A stretch of DNA of 64,000 bases from Halomonas litopenaei (lineage in GTDB: Bacteria; Pseudomonadota; Gammaproteobacteria; Pseudomonadales; Halomonadaceae), in assembly GCF_017303055.1 (NCBI RefSeq), contig NZ_JAEKJT010000003.1, positions 496,001 to 560,000 of the forward strand. Reading direction: 5' to 3'. A program made the position numbers and the translations under genes. The notes beneath the pieces were generated by a model. That model was not told where the DNA came from. It saw only the letters and a program-made list of their open reading frames with translations, and did not search any database. Below are positions 10,828-20,875 of this stretch, piece by piece (the first letter of the stretch is position 1; every line of letters starts with the position of its first letter).

Positions 10828-11868
10828 TCAAGTATCGCTGGAATCCCGCTTCTCCAGGCGACTGACGCGCTTGGCGATACTATCGAGCTGCTTGAAGCGC
10901 ACGGCATTGCGGCGCCACTGGCTGTTTTCCATTGCACCGGTGCCGGAGGAGTAGACACCTGGCTCAAGAATCGAGTTGGTGACCAGGCTCATGCCGGTGA
11001 CCTGCACGCCGTCACTGATGGTCAGGTGTCCGGACAAGCCGACCCCGCCTCCCAGCATGCAGTGGCGTCCCACCCGGGTGGAGCCCGCAATGCCGACGCA
11101 GCCGGCCAGGGCGCTGTGATCGCCGATCTGCACGTTGTGCGCGATCTGTACCTGGCTATCGATCTTGACGTCGTTACCGATCACGGTGTCACCGAGTGCA
11201 CCGCGATCAATGCTTGAACAGCTGCCGACCTCGACATCATCGCCCAGCACCGCGCCACCCAGCTGGGCAATCTTGCGCCAGCCGCTTCCATCGTGGGCAA
11301 AGCCGAAGCCGTCGCCGCCGATCACGCAGCCACTGTGCAAGATCACCCGCTTGCCGATGACCACCCCGTGATACAGCGTGACATTGGCATGCAGGAAACC
11401 GTCATCGTCGATCTGGCTGTCGCTTCCGATCACGCAGCCGGGACCTACGACAACGCGGTCGCCCAGCTTCACGCCGGATTCGACTACCGCATTGGGGCCG
11501 ATGCAGACATCCTCACCCAGTACCGCATCGTCGGCCACCACGGCACTATGATGCACACCCGGGCGATGAGCGCCGACCAGGGGATCGAGCAACCTGGAGA
11601 GCTCGGCGTACCCCAGATAGGGATTGTCCAGCACCAGTGCGGGCACTGGACAGGCTTCTAGATGATCAGGATGCAGCAATACGGCAGCGGCACGTGTAAA
11701 GGGAAGGTCCTTGAGGTAGGCCCGGTTGGCGAGAAAGCTGACCTGGTCAGGCCCGGCATCCTTGAGCGTCGCCAGCCCTCGCACGCGCTGATCGCCATCG
11801 CCGTGCAGGCGCGCGCCCAGTTGGCTGGCGATCTCGGAAAGGCTTGGCTGGGTGCGTGATGATTTCAT
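10828..11868 (-). CDS. lpxD: UDP-3-O-(3-hydroxyacyl)glucosamine N-acyltransferase
   Basis: A 346-aa enzyme for the third step of lipid A synthesis. The N-terminal uridine-binding domain includes ATLKDAGPDQVSFLANRAYL. The beta-helix region carries many hexapeptides and the signature GDGFGFAHDGSGWRKIAQLG, with the catalytic His in KIDSQVQIAHNVQIGDHSAL. A C-terminal helical tail (RFKQLDSIAKRVSRLEKRDS) is typical. Length matches the E. coli enzyme (341 aa). It sits between skp (58 bp upstream) and fabZ (113 bp downstream). Confidence 0.97.
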   Translation of the reverse strand: MKSSRTQPSLSEIASQLGARLHGDGDQRVRGLATLKDAGPDQVSFLANRAYLKDLPFTRAAAVLLHPDHLEACPVPALVLDNPYLGYAELSRLLDPLVGAHRPGVHHSAVVADDAVLGEDVCIGPNAVVESGVKLGDRVVVGPGCVIGSDSQIDDDGFLHANVTLYHGVVIGKRVILHSGCVIGGDGFGFAHDGSGWRKIAQLGGAVLGDDVEVGSCSSIDRGALGDTVIGNDVKIDSQVQIAHNVQIGDHSALAGCVGIAGSTRVGRHCMLGGGVGLSGHLTISDGVQVTGMSLVTNSILEPGVYSSGTGAMENSQWRRNAVRFKQLDSIAKRVSRLEKRDSSDT

Positions 11869-11926
11869 GAATGACCGTGATGCGGTAACGACAAAATTCG
11901 AGAAAGGAAGCGCTGGTCACGCGCTG

Positions 11927-12430
11927 TCAGGGCGTGTCCAGCAACCGAGTCACCTCGGCGGTCAGGTCGGGCAGATCGCGGCTGCTGTGCAGCACGCCAT
12001 CCGGCGTGACCAGCACGTCCACATCGTGGCGATCAATGACCTGCGCCACCGCCTCGTCGACACGACCTTCAAGGCGACTTATCAAACGCTGTTCGGTTTC
12101 CTGGCGAGCGTTGAGGATATCACGCCTTAGCCGATCGAATCGCTGTCCCTTCTGTTGAAACTCCTGGACGCTGGCGGGATTCGGCTGCTGCCCTTGCTGG
12201 GCAAGCTCATCGGCCAACCCTTCCAGCTCCAGGCGAAGCACTTCAGCCTCTTGCTGCCACGGCCCCACCTGCTGCTGGAGGGACTGCATGGCACCTTGGG
12301 CCATGCGGGTGTCCAGCAGCGCTTGCTGCCAATCCAGCACCGCGACTCCCGAGGCCTGCGCCGCCTGCCATGGCAGGGCGGCACACGCCACGATGACTGC
12401 CAGGCAACGGCGCAGTCCACTCACTGACAT
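11927..12430 (-). CDS. skp: OmpH/Skp-family periplasmic chaperone
   Basis: A 167-aa protein with an N-terminal signal peptide (cleavage probably after the AQA near residue 26), then a helical, Gln/Glu/Arg-rich coiled-coil body typical of Skp tentacles (QSLQQQVGPWQQEAEVLRLE; RFDRLRRDILNARQETEQRL). The trimeric chaperone holds unfolded outer-membrane proteins on their way to BamA. Its ATG overlaps the bamA stop by one base (TGATG), which suggests translational coupling. Family assignment rests on the architecture and on the bamA-skp-lpxD order. Confidence 0.88.
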   Translation of the reverse strand: MSVSGLRRCLAVIVACAALPWQAAQASGVAVLDWQQALLDTRMAQGAMQSLQQQVGPWQQEAEVLRLELEGLADELAQQGQQPNPASVQEFQQKGQRFDRLRRDILNARQETEQRLISRLEGRVDEAVAQVIDRHDVDVLVTPDGVLHSSRDLPDLTAEVTRLLDTP

Positions 12431-14778
12431 CAGAACGTCTGACCGAGCGAGAACTGGAACACCTGGGTGTCATCCTCGTCCTTGTCATTGAGCGGTTCAG
12501 CGATACTGAAGGTTAGCGGCCCGACCGGCGTCAGCCAGGACACGCCGACACCCGCGCTGTAGCGAATATCACCGAACTCCACTCCAGAATCACACTTCTG
12601 GCGACCTTCGTCTTCAGACAGTACGTCATAGCACTCGGTCAGGAAGGTATTACCGGCATCAATAAACAGCGACGGCTGCACCGAACGCTTGTCTTCGACG
12701 AAAGGCATCGGGAAGATCAGTTCCATGCTGCCCTCGATCAGCACGTTACCGCCCAGCGTCTCGTCGTCACCGTCTTCACGCTCGGTCGTCAGCTGACCCA
12801 GGGTGTTGTCGGTGAAACCACGTACCGAGCCAAGACCACCGGCCAGAAAGTTCTCGTAGAACGGATAGGGGTCGCTCGAGTTGAGCGCGTCGGCGTAACC
12901 CACCTGTCCGCTGAACTTGAGTGACCAGGTTTCTTCCTCGTTGAACGGGAAGAACTGCTTGGCCTGGGCACGGGCCTTGTAGTACTCGGCGTCGCTGCCG
13001 GGCACACCCAGCTCCAGCGACAGGCGCTGGTAGTTACCGGCGGTGGGCATGATGCCCCGGTTCAGATCGTTTCGGGTCCAGCTACCGGTGACCGACAGGG
13101 TGTTGGCGTCATCACCTTCATCCAGCACGTAGCGCTTGATTTCCGACGGCGTGTCGTCATAGGTGTCGATCTCGAGCTTCTCGATGTTGGCGCCAAAGTT
13201 CATGCGCGTCAGCTCGTTGATCGGATAGCCGAAGTTGATGCCTGCCCCCAGCGCATCGGTGGAGTAGGTGGAGATATCGGAATCTTCGTAGTCGGTCGCG
13301 CGGTAGTAGAAGTTGTAGCCGCGAGAGATACCGTCAAGCGTCCAGTAGGGGTCAGTGAAACCAAAGTTGATGCTGGTGTAGGTATCACTCTTCTGGGCAC
13401 CGATATTGACCCGATTGCCGCTACCCAGGAAGTTGTTCTGGGACAGCGAGGCGCCGTAGATGACGCCGGCACTCTGAGAGAAACCAAGGCTTGCCGAGAG
13501 CGAGCCAGAAGGCTGCTCTTCGACGTTGTAGGTGACATCGAGCTGGTCGCTTTCGCCCGGCACCGGCTCCGTCTGCACCTCGACCTGCTTGAAGAAGCCA
13601 AGACGTTCCAGGCGCTGACGCGATTGGGAAATGGCCTCGGTCGACGCCGGCGCGCTTTCCGCCTGGATCATCTCGCGGCGCAGCACCTCGTCCTTGGTCG
13701 TGGTGTTGCCGACAAACTGGATACGACGCACATAGGCGCGACGTCCGGGGGCGACCTGGAAGCTCAAGTCGACGGTTTCGCCGTCACTGCGTACTTCCGG
13801 GATGCCGTCGACCTCGGCGAAGGCAAAACCTTCTGCCCCAAGGCGCGAGCGCATGGCTTCAGAGGACGCAATGACCTTGCTGCGGGAGAACACGTCACCG
13901 GACTGGAACTGCAGCAGATCGCGGGCTTCTGCCTCGGCTACCTTCAGGTCGCCGACGAAGTTGATATCTCCGACCCGATAGCGGTTGCCTTCATCGACAT
14001 TGATGGTGATGAAGATCCGGGACTTGTCAGGACTGATGGACACCTGGCTCGAGGTAATCTCGAAATTCACGTAACCGCGGTCGAGATAGTAGGAGCGCAG
14101 GCGCTCCAGGTCACCCGCCAGGGCTTCCCGGGAATATTCGTCGGCGGAGAACCAGCCAAAGAACAGGCCGGGATCATCCTCAAGCTCGAACTCATCAAGC
14201 AGGATATCGTCGGAAAAGGCCTCGTTGCCCACGATGTTGATCTGGCGAATCTTGGCAACGGCACCTTCATTGATATTGATATCGACGCGCACCCGGCCTT
14301 GGCCGACCGGCGTCACCTCAGTATCAATGCGGGCGCTGTAGCGGCCCTGGGACTGGTACAGCCCCTCCAGCTCACGCTTCATCTCGTCGATGGTCGACAG
14401 CTGCAGCACCTGGCCTTCACTGATCCCGGCCTGCTTCAGGCCGTTGCGCAGATCTTCATCGGTGATCTGTGAGTTGCCTTCGATATTGAGGGCGGAAATG
14501 GTCGGACGTTCCTCGACCTGGATGATCAGCACATCGCCCTCACGAGCAAGCTCGATATCTTCGAACAGCCCAGTGGCAAACAGCTGGCGCGCGGCGTCGG
14601 CCAGCTCGCGGTCATCCACCTGGTCGCGAGCGTTGACGGGAAACGCATTGAAGACGGATGCAGCGGAGACCCGTTGAAGGCCCTCCACACGAATGTCCGA
14701 CACGGTAAAGGAATCCGCGTGCGCCACCTGGGCACAGGCGGTCAAGAGTGTCGCCAATCCGATGGTCTTGATTTTCAT
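12430..14778 (-). CDS. bamA: Outer membrane protein assembly factor BamA
   Basis: A 782-aa Omp85 protein, the core of the BAM complex that inserts beta-barrels. The start at 14778 (MKIKTIGLATLLTACAQVAH) gives a proper signal peptide cleaved after AHA; an upstream in-frame extension of 19 residues would spoil it. Five POTRA domains occupy about residues 22-420 (first: DSFTVSDIRVEGLQRVSAAS). The C-terminal barrel contains the conserved loop-6 VRGF motif (LGSVRGFTDNTLG) and ends with the terminal-strand FQFSLGQTF, ending in Phe as usual for outer-membrane barrels. It is preceded by rseP and followed by skp. Confidence 0.97.
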   Translation of the reverse strand: MKIKTIGLATLLTACAQVAHADSFTVSDIRVEGLQRVSAASVFNAFPVNARDQVDDRELADAARQLFATGLFEDIELAREGDVLIIQVEERPTISALNIEGNSQITDEDLRNGLKQAGISEGQVLQLSTIDEMKRELEGLYQSQGRYSARIDTEVTPVGQGRVRVDININEGAVAKIRQINIVGNEAFSDDILLDEFELEDDPGLFFGWFSADEYSREALAGDLERLRSYYLDRGYVNFEITSSQVSISPDKSRIFITINVDEGNRYRVGDINFVGDLKVAEAEARDLLQFQSGDVFSRSKVIASSEAMRSRLGAEGFAFAEVDGIPEVRSDGETVDLSFQVAPGRRAYVRRIQFVGNTTTKDEVLRREMIQAESAPASTEAISQSRQRLERLGFFKQVEVQTEPVPGESDQLDVTYNVEEQPSGSLSASLGFSQSAGVIYGASLSQNNFLGSGNRVNIGAQKSDTYTSINFGFTDPYWTLDGISRGYNFYYRATDYEDSDISTYSTDALGAGINFGYPINELTRMNFGANIEKLEIDTYDDTPSEIKRYVLDEGDDANTLSVTGSWTRNDLNRGIMPTAGNYQRLSLELGVPGSDAEYYKARAQAKQFFPFNEEETWSLKFSGQVGYADALNSSDPYPFYENFLAGGLGSVRGFTDNTLGQLTTEREDGDDETLGGNVLIEGSMELIFPMPFVEDKRSVQPSLFIDAGNTFLTECYDVLSEDEGRQKCDSGVEFGDIRYSAGVGVSWLTPVGPLTFSIAEPLNDKDEDDTQVFQFSLGQTF

Positions 14779-14967
14779 GCAGTCAATTCGCTCGCGTTGA
14801 GTCAGCGTACCTGTCCAGACAGGCACCTTATACATTTCTCCGCCTTACTGACAAGTTGACAGCGGCGTCTCAAAAAAGGGGCACCGTCTCCCGTCACTCG
14901 CCGCCACCACCCCTGGTGACGACTGCGGCGTCTCCCGACACTCGGGCCTTGCTGATGGTCTGTCGCC

Positions 14968-16326
14968 CTACCAGAGCCGCATCACATCAAAGTACAGGGC
15001 CATGATCATCAGCGTTCCGACCAGCGCTAGACCCACCTTCAGTCCGACCGCCTGGGTGCGCTCGGAGACAGGCCGTCCGCGCACCGCCTCGATCAAGTAA
15101 TACAGCAGATGGCCACCGTCGAGCACCGGGATGGGCAACAGATTGAGCACCCCCAGGCTGATCGACAGGTACGCCATGAAGTTGACGAAGCTCTCCAGAC
15201 CCGAGCGAGCCGTATCGCCCGCGATGCGCGCAATCGTGATCGGGCCCGACAGGTTGGTCGGTGAAATCAGGCCCACCAGCATCTTGCGCACCGCGTCGAA
15301 GGTCAACACTGTCATTTCGGCGGTGCGCGATGCAGCTTGCCCCACGGCCTCCAGAGGTCCGTAGCGGATATCTCGCTGATACTTCTGGGGCCAGTCTACC
15401 GGTGCAACGCCGGCACCGATATAGCCGATCTCGCTACCATCATCGAGACGGTTCCCGCGCGGGGTCAGGCTTAGCGTGACAGAGGCATCGCCTCGCTGCA
15501 CGTCGAGCTCCATGGCCTCGCCGGGACGCGCCCGGACGCGCTGGACCAGGTCCGGCCAGTCCGCCACCGGCTCGCCATCAATCGCCACCACCCGGTCACC
15601 GGGCTGCAGCCCCGCCTGGACCGCTGGCTCGTTCTCGACCAGTTGGCCGATCACTGCCGGCATGTCCGGGCGCCACGGCCGGATACCCAGCGTTCCCAGC
15701 GGCTCCGGTGGGTCCTGCCCCACCAGCCAGTTGTCCACCTCGACCGGGTAGGTCCGGGCAACGCTGCTGCCCTCCGCCCGTGTCTCGATGGCCAGGCTGC
15801 CGCTGGCGCCAATGGCAGCCACCAGCTTCAAGTTGATGTCGTCCCAGGAGCGAACCGGCTCACCGCGGACGGCGGTGACTTCCATGCCCTGCTCCAGCCC
15901 CGCCTCGGCCGCCGGAGACTGCGGCGTCACCTCGCCCACTACCGGCACGACAGTCGTGGTACCCGCCACAAACAGCGCCCAATAGGCCACCAGCGCCAAC
16001 AGGAAGTTGGCCAGCGGACCCGCTGCGACAATCGCAATACGCGCCCACACTGACTTGCGATTGAAGGCCTGATCCAGCTGGTCAGCCGGGACATTGCCCT
16101 CACGCTCGTCGAGCATCTTGACGTAGCCGCCCAATGGAATGGCGGCGATCGCGAACTCGGTGCCATGGCGGTCCACTCGCGACCACAAGGGCTTGCCGAA
16201 ACCTACCGAGAAACGCAACACCTTCACGCCACAGCGGCGCGCCACCCAGAAGTGACCGAACTCATGGAAGGTGACCAACAGGCCGAGCACCACCAGCACG
16301 GCCAGAATGTTCTGAATCAGGCCCAC
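14968..16326 (-). CDS. rseP: Site-2 protease RseP
   Basis: A 452-aa membrane zinc metalloprotease that cuts the anti-sigma factor RseA in the envelope stress pathway and clears signal peptides. The zinc motif HEFGH is at about residues 21-25 within LLVTFHEFGHFWVARRCGVK. Two PDZ domains lie in the periplasmic part (about 110-300; VTPQSPAAEAGLEQGMEV and LVENEPAVQAGLQPGDRVVA). The third zinc-ligand motif is LLPIPVLDGGHLLYYLIEAV. Final residues form the last membrane helix. The dxr-rseP-bamA order is standard. Confidence 0.96.
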   Translation of the reverse strand: MGLIQNILAVLVVLGLLVTFHEFGHFWVARRCGVKVLRFSVGFGKPLWSRVDRHGTEFAIAAIPLGGYVKMLDEREGNVPADQLDQAFNRKSVWARIAIVAAGPLANFLLALVAYWALFVAGTTTVVPVVGEVTPQSPAAEAGLEQGMEVTAVRGEPVRSWDDINLKLVAAIGASGSLAIETRAEGSSVARTYPVEVDNWLVGQDPPEPLGTLGIRPWRPDMPAVIGQLVENEPAVQAGLQPGDRVVAIDGEPVADWPDLVQRVRARPGEAMELDVQRGDASVTLSLTPRGNRLDDGSEIGYIGAGVAPVDWPQKYQRDIRYGPLEAVGQAASRTAEMTVLTFDAVRKMLVGLISPTNLSGPITIARIAGDTARSGLESFVNFMAYLSISLGVLNLLPIPVLDGGHLLYYLIEAVRGRPVSERTQAVGLKVGLALVGTLMIMALYFDVMRLW

Positions 16327-16417
16327 CTACGTCTCCTTGGCAATGTCGCGTGCGTCGGCGCCAGCGCCGTCGTTGTTCCGGCAGCAGAGAATGAGAAAGG
16401 TTCCACTAAACAACGCA

Positions 16418-17629
16418 TCAGCGGCGTGCCTCCAGCCAGGCCAGCGCATGACGCCGGGCCTGGCGGTCGGCGGCCAGCACCGCCTCCAGATCATCGGCGC
16501 GGCCATCAAAGTGGCCCTCCCTGACGTCCTGTACCAGCGCAGCAATGGCATTGAAGCTCAGGCGCCGATCCAGGAAGGCCTCCACCGCGATTTCGTTGGC
16601 GGCGTTGAGTACGGCAGGCTGCAGTCCCCCTTCCGCCATCGCCTCGCGAGCCAGACGCAGGCAGGGAAACGCCGTTTCGTCGGCCGGCTCGAAGTCCAGA
16701 CGAGCCACCGCGAACAGATCCAGCGACTGCACACCGGCATCGATCCGCTCGGGCCACGCCAAGCCGTAGGCGATGGGCGTGCGCATATCCGGGTTGCCAA
16801 GCTGTGCCAGCACCGACCCATCGCTGTAAGCCGCCATGGAATGAATCACGCTCTGCGGGTGTACCACCACCTGAATCTGCTCGGGCCGAGCATCGAACAG
16901 CCAGCAGGCCTCGATCAGCTCGAGCCCCTTGTTCATCAGGGTGGCACTGTCTACGGAAATCTTGCGGCCCATCGACCAGTTGGGATGCGCACAGGCCTGG
17001 TCGGGGGTGACCTGGGCCAGCTGCTCGGAGGAGTAACCGCGAAAGGGACCGCCCGAAGCGGTCAGCAGCAGCTGGGTGACCCCATGCTGCGCCAACCCTC
17101 CACGGTGTTCACCGGGCAGACACTGAAAAATGGCATTGTGCTCGGAATCGATCGGCAACAGCGCCGCGCCGCTCTCCTCGACGGCCTGCATGAACAGCGC
17201 CCCCGACATGACCAACGCTTCCTTGTTGGCCAGCAGCACGCGCTTGCCCGCCCGCACCGCAGCCAGCGTCGGCAACAGTCCGGCGGCGCCCACGATGGCC
17301 GCCATGACCACCTCGGCTTCCGGCGCACTGGCGACCTCCGCCAATGCCTGATCACCGTGGCGTACCTCGGTGGCAAGGCCAGACTCCCGGAGCTTCAGTG
17401 CCAGCCAGTCGGCATCGGCTGCACCGCCCAGCACGGCCACCTCGGGATGGTGAGACAGGCACTGTTCCAGCAGCGCCTCGCGGGACCGGTGTGCCGTCAG
17501 GGCGTGGACGCGATAGCGGTCGGGATGCCGGGCGATGACATCGAGGGTACTGGTGCCGATAGAGCCGGTGGCTCCCAGCACAGTCACCCCCCTTACCGCC
17601 TGTGCGTCAGAGCGCTTAGGATCTGTCAT
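16418..17629 (-). CDS. dxr: 1-deoxy-D-xylulose 5-phosphate reductoisomerase
   Basis: A 403-aa NADPH-dependent enzyme making MEP, the first committed step of the non-mevalonate isoprenoid pathway. The NADPH-binding [14 protein letters not shown] is at about residues 19-32. Later blocks are [28 protein letters not shown] (the metal/substrate site), TASGGPF, and [20 protein letters not shown]. Length is typical (398 aa in E. coli). It starts inside the cdsA stop (ATGA overlap, 4 nt). Also called ispC. Confidence 0.97.
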   Translation of the reverse strand: MTDPKRSDAQAVRGVTVLGATGSIGTSTLDVIARHPDRYRVHALTAHRSREALLEQCLSHHPEVAVLGGAADADWLALKLRESGLATEVRHGDQALAEVASAPEAEVVMAAIVGAAGLLPTLAAVRAGKRVLLANKEALVMSGALFMQAVEESGAALLPIDSEHNAIFQCLPGEHRGGLAQHGVTQLLLTASGGPFRGYSSEQLAQVTPDQACAHPNWSMGRKISVDSATLMNKGLELIEACWLFDARPEQIQVVVHPQSVIHSMAAYSDGSVLAQLGNPDMRTPIAYGLAWPERIDAGVQSLDLFAVARLDFEPADETAFPCLRLAREAMAEGGLQPAVLNAANEIAVEAFLDRRLSFNAIAALVQDVREGHFDGRADDLEAVLAADRQARRHALAWLEARR

Positions 17630-18432
17630 GACGCCACCAGCCAGGTAAAGAAAAGTGCGAAGACGGGAATCGCAGCCGTCAGGCTGTCGATGCGATCAAG
17701 CACGCCGCCATGCCCGGGCAACAGGGCACTCGAGTCCTTGATCCCGCGATGGCGCTTGAGCATGCTCTCGAGCAGATCCCCCAGCACCGAGATCAGGGTC
17801 ACGGCCAGTGTCAGCAGCACCAGCGTGATGGCAGCGGACAGCGATAGCGCCTGCCACAGGGCAAACACCACCGCCAGACAGGCGGTGACGGCCATGCCAC
17901 CGTATACGCCTTCCCAGGACTTGCCGGGACTGACGCTGGGCGCCAGCTTGCGACGGCCAAAGGCGCGACCAACGAAGTAAGCACCGATATCGGCTCCCCA
18001 CACCAGCAGCAGCACGAACAGTAGCCAGGCGGCGCCGCTCTCCCGCAGCAGGTTGAAGCCGACCCAGGTGGGCAGCAAAACCCAGCCGCCCATGGCCAGG
18101 CGCATGCAGGTCGACGACCACTGCGGCGTGCGCTCAGGATGCCCCAGCACCCACCACAGATTGATCGACCAGCCAACGGCGCCTATCACCAAGGGCCACA
18201 GGGCGTGAGACTGACCGGTTAGCCACATCACCAGCATGACCCCGGCCAGCGCCGCCGGGGCTAGCCAACGCCTCACTCCCCGATCCAGGCCTGCCAGGTT
18301 GGCCCACTCCCAGCCCGCCAGCACCACGATGGCGCCGGTGAACAGCGCGAAGGCGCCCCCTTCCAGTCCAAACAAGCCTGCCAGCGCCAACGGCGCCAGC
18401 CAGACCGCGGTAATGATTCGCTGTCTAAGCAC
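17626..18432 (-). CDS. cdsA: Phosphatidate cytidylyltransferase
   Basis: A 268-aa multi-pass membrane protein producing CDP-diacylglycerol for phospholipid synthesis. The sequence is mostly hydrophobic (about eight membrane segments). The C-terminal CTP-transferase signature is visible in [15 protein letters not shown] and [20 protein letters not shown] followed by [15 protein letters not shown]. It overlaps uppS by 8 nt and dxr by 4 nt, giving the conserved uppS-cdsA-dxr string. Confidence 0.96.
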   Translation of the reverse strand: MLRQRIITAVWLAPLALAGLFGLEGGAFALFTGAIVVLAGWEWANLAGLDRGVRRWLAPAALAGVMLVMWLTGQSHALWPLVIGAVGWSINLWWVLGHPERTPQWSSTCMRLAMGGWVLLPTWVGFNLLRESGAAWLLFVLLLVWGADIGAYFVGRAFGRRKLAPSVSPGKSWEGVYGGMAVTACLAVVFALWQALSLSAAITLVLLTLAVTLISVLGDLLESMLKRHRGIKDSSALLPGHGGVLDRIDSLTAAIPVFALFFTWLVAS

Positions 18433-19195
18433 CCTGGGCCTCTAGCTGTTCGTCAGTCATGCCGAAGCGGCGCTTGCGCTGGCAGAAGTCCTCCAGCGCG
18501 TCGTCGAAGGCCTCGCCATCGAAGTCGGGCCAGAGCACGGGCGTGAAGTACAGCTCCGCATAGGCCAGTTGCCACAGCAGGAAGTTGGAGATACGGCGCT
18601 CGCCGCTGGTTCGGATGCACAGATCGACTGGCGCCGCGTCACTCAAGCACAGCTCCTGTGCCAGGGTGTCTTCGTCGATGGCATCCGCCTCGAGCTCACC
18701 CCGCGCCACGCGCTCGGCCAGCCGCCGCGCGCCGCTGGCGATGTCCCACTGACCGCCATAGTTGGCGGCAATGACCAGGCGCAATCCCTGATTGCCCTGC
18801 GTCAACCGCTCGGCATCTTCAATCCGCTTCTGGATCGCCGACGAGAACCCCGAGGTATCACCGATCACCGACAGACGGATATCGTGCTCGTGGAGCTTCT
18901 TGACCTCGCGCTTGAGCGCCATCAGGAACAGTTCCATCAGCGCGTTCACTTCAGCGGCGGGACGCTTCCAGTTCTCACTGGAGAAAGCAAACAGCGTCAG
19001 CGTCTCGATACGTCTCTCGGCGGCACGACGAATCACCGCTCTCACGGCTTCGACACCCGCGTGATGCCCGCGCACACCGGATAAACCGCGCGCCTTGGCC
19101 CAACGGTTATTGCCATCCATGATCACGGCCACGTGACGAGGCAGACTCGCAGAGGGCGGCAGCGGGCGAAGTTCGGGAGACGGCGTTGACTTCAT
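18425..19195 (-). CDS. uppS: Di-trans,poly-cis-undecaprenyl-diphosphate synthase
   Basis: A cis-prenyltransferase (about 256 aa from the chosen start) that makes undecaprenyl diphosphate, the lipid carrier for cell-wall and O-antigen units. The catalytic Asp and substrate loop are in VAVIMDGNNRWAKARGLSGV; TLFAFSSENWKRP and LCIRTSGERRISNFLLWQLA are diagnostic, with YFTPVLWPDF near the C-terminus. I chose the ATG at 19195 (MKSTPSPELRPLPP) because it gives close to family length; ATG 19207 is nearly as good and neither has a strong Shine-Dalgarno. Also called ispU. Confidence 0.94.
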   Translation of the reverse strand: MKSTPSPELRPLPPSASLPRHVAVIMDGNNRWAKARGLSGVRGHHAGVEAVRAVIRRAAERRIETLTLFAFSSENWKRPAAEVNALMELFLMALKREVKKLHEHDIRLSVIGDTSGFSSAIQKRIEDAERLTQGNQGLRLVIAANYGGQWDIASGARRLAERVARGELEADAIDEDTLAQELCLSDAAPVDLCIRTSGERRISNFLLWQLAYAELYFTPVLWPDFDGEAFDDALEDFCQRKRRFGMTDEQLEAQGA

Positions 19196-19351
19196 GGGGT
19201 CTCGCATGACGTTTGAATCCAGCCTCACCGCATCCTGGCAGCAAGACAATCGGTTCATTTGTCGGCCATCGGCCAAGGCGATGGCCGACAAAGCAACCTC
19301 GGCCACTGGTCACATGCACCACGATAGCGCACGCCCAGTGCAGCGGCACCC

Positions 19352-19379
19352 CGGGCCTGCCGTCGCGGCAGCCCCGGAG
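19352..19379 (-). terminator. GC-rich hairpin between frr and uppS
   Basis: Downstream of the frr stop on the minus strand, CCGG-GGCTGCC and GGCAGG-CCGGG can form a strong GC stem with a tetraloop. No T-run follows, so it is probably an RNA-processing or attenuation structure rather than a strong terminator. Confidence 0.3.
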
Positions 19380-19389
19380 CAGCGCCGGA

Positions 19390-19947
19390 TCAGACCTGCA
19401 TCAGGTCTTCTTCCTTGGCCGCCAAGGTCTTGTCGATTTCGGCGATGAAGCGATCGGTGATCTTCTGCACCTCATCCTCGCCCTGACGCTCTTCGTCCTC
19501 GGAAATTTCCTTGTCCTTGAGCAGCGCCTTGATGTCGTTATTGGCATCACGACGAACGTTACGGATCGCGACCCGCGCGTTCTCCGCTTCCTGACGCGCC
19601 TGCTTGATGTAGCCCTTGCGCGTCTCCTCGGTGAGCATCGGCATCGGCACGCGGATCACGTTGCCGGCAGACGCCGGATTGAGGCCAAGGTCAGAGGTCA
19701 TGATCGCCTTCTCGACCTTGGGCACCATGCTTTGCTCCCAGGGCACGACGGTCAGCGTGCGGGCGTCCTCGACGTTGACCGACGCCACCTGGTTCAGCGG
19801 CATCATGGAGCCGTAGTATTCGACCTGGACGGCATCCAGAATGCTGGGATGCGCGCGGCCGGTGCGAATCTTGTTCAGGTTATGATGCAGCGACTCGATG
19901 GTCTTCTGCATTCTCGTTTCTGTGTCTTTCTTGATGTCGTTGATCAC
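19390..19947 (-). CDS. frr: Ribosome recycling factor
   Basis: A 185-aa protein (E. coli 185 aa) that splits post-termination ribosomes together with EF-G. The near-universal stretches [20 protein letters not shown], then [20 protein letters not shown] and [20 protein letters not shown] are present. The start ([20 protein letters not shown]) matches the usual N-terminus. It follows pyrH after only 4 bp, so the two are cotranscribed. Confidence 0.98.
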   Translation of the reverse strand: MINDIKKDTETRMQKTIESLHHNLNKIRTGRAHPSILDAVQVEYYGSMMPLNQVASVNVEDARTLTVVPWEQSMVPKVEKAIMTSDLGLNPASAGNVIRVPMPMLTEETRKGYIKQARQEAENARVAIRNVRRDANNDIKALLKDKEISEDEERQGEDEVQKITDRFIAEIDKTLAAKEEDLMQV

Positions 19948-19951
19948 GATC

Positions 19952-20719
19952 TCACCCTCTGTCGATCAGCGTGCCTTCCTTGCCACCCACTACCAGGTTG
20001 AGCAGGGCGCCAGGCTTGTTCATGTTGAAGACCCGAACCGGCATGTCATGGTCACGCACCAGACAAATCGCGGTCAAATCCATCACCCCGAGCTTCTGTT
20101 CGAGGGCGTCGTCATAGGACAGTTGGTCATACTTGACGGCATCGTCGAACTTGACCGGATCCTTGTCGTAGACACCATCTACCTTGGTTGCCTTGACCAC
20201 CACGTCGGCATCGATCTCGATGCCGCGCAGACACGCAGCGGAATCGGTGGTAAAGAACGGGTTACCGGTACCGGCGGAGAACAGCACGACATCGCCGGAC
20301 GTCAGGTAACGAATCGCCGTGCGTCGGTCGTAGTGCTCCACCACCCCACTCATGGGAATCGCCGACATGACCCGCGAGCGGATGTTGGAACGCTCAAGCG
20401 CATCGCGCATGGCCAGGGCGTTCATCACCGTCGCCAGCATGCCCATGTGGTCACCGGTGACACGCTCCATACCGGCTTCATGCAGGGCGGCACCACGGAA
20501 CAGGTTGCCACCGCCGATCACGATGCCTACCTGGACGCCGATGCCTACCAGCTGCCCAATCTCGAGGGCCATGCGATCAAGCACCTTGGGATCGATCCCG
20601 AACTCGGCATCCCCGGTCAACGCCTCGCCTGACAGCTTCAGCAGGATGCGCTTGTACTTCGACACATCGGCACGGGGCTTGTCGAGCTTGGACTGGGGGG
20701 AAGAATCGGCGCTACTCAT
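19952..20719 (-). CDS. pyrH: UMP kinase
   Basis: A 255-aa bacterial-type UMP kinase making UDP. The amino-acid-kinase fold is shown by [20 protein letters not shown] near the N-terminus, [40 protein letters not shown] and [20 protein letters not shown]. The ATG at 20719 ([11 protein letters not shown]) follows GGAG at good spacing. An in-frame upstream extension runs through the hairpin region and is rejected. About 15 extra N-terminal residues before the fold are slightly more than in E. coli (241 aa). Confidence 0.97.
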   Translation of the reverse strand: MSSADSSPQSKLDKPRADVSKYKRILLKLSGEALTGDAEFGIDPKVLDRMALEIGQLVGIGVQVGIVIGGGNLFRGAALHEAGMERVTGDHMGMLATVMNALAMRDALERSNIRSRVMSAIPMSGVVEHYDRRTAIRYLTSGDVVLFSAGTGNPFFTTDSAACLRGIEIDADVVVKATKVDGVYDKDPVKFDDAVKYDQLSYDDALEQKLGVMDLTAICLVRDHDMPVRVFNMNKPGALLNLVVGGKEGTLIDRG

Positions 20720-20789
20720 GGCATTTCTCCACTGGGGACTGGATGGGTCGAGTGACGGTCGGTCAGGCCGTACGCTCACCGCTGACGCA

Positions 20790-20843
20790 TACACGAAGGC
20801 GTGCGCTTTCGCGCACGCCATCTTTACACTGTGCTAGCACAGT
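20790..20843 (-). promoter_or_regulatory. Two adjacent palindromes between tsf and pyrH
   Basis: The 156-bp tsf-pyrH gap holds a hairpin GGCGTGCGC-tttc-GCGCACGCC (about 20793-20815) and a perfect 16-bp palindrome ACTGTGCTAGCACAGT (20828-20843). They lie just after the tsf stop and could be a processing/attenuation structure, or the palindrome could be an operator for a pyrH promoter. No convincing promoter is visible beside it. Confidence 0.4.
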
Positions 20844-20875
20844 ATGGAACCTTGGGCCTCGGGAAACACATCCCT

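Noticed and set aside
16337-17980. A 547-codon plus-strand frame opposite dxr and cdsA
   Set aside because: Antisense to two well-identified genes with no recognisable motif; a GC-rich frame shadow.
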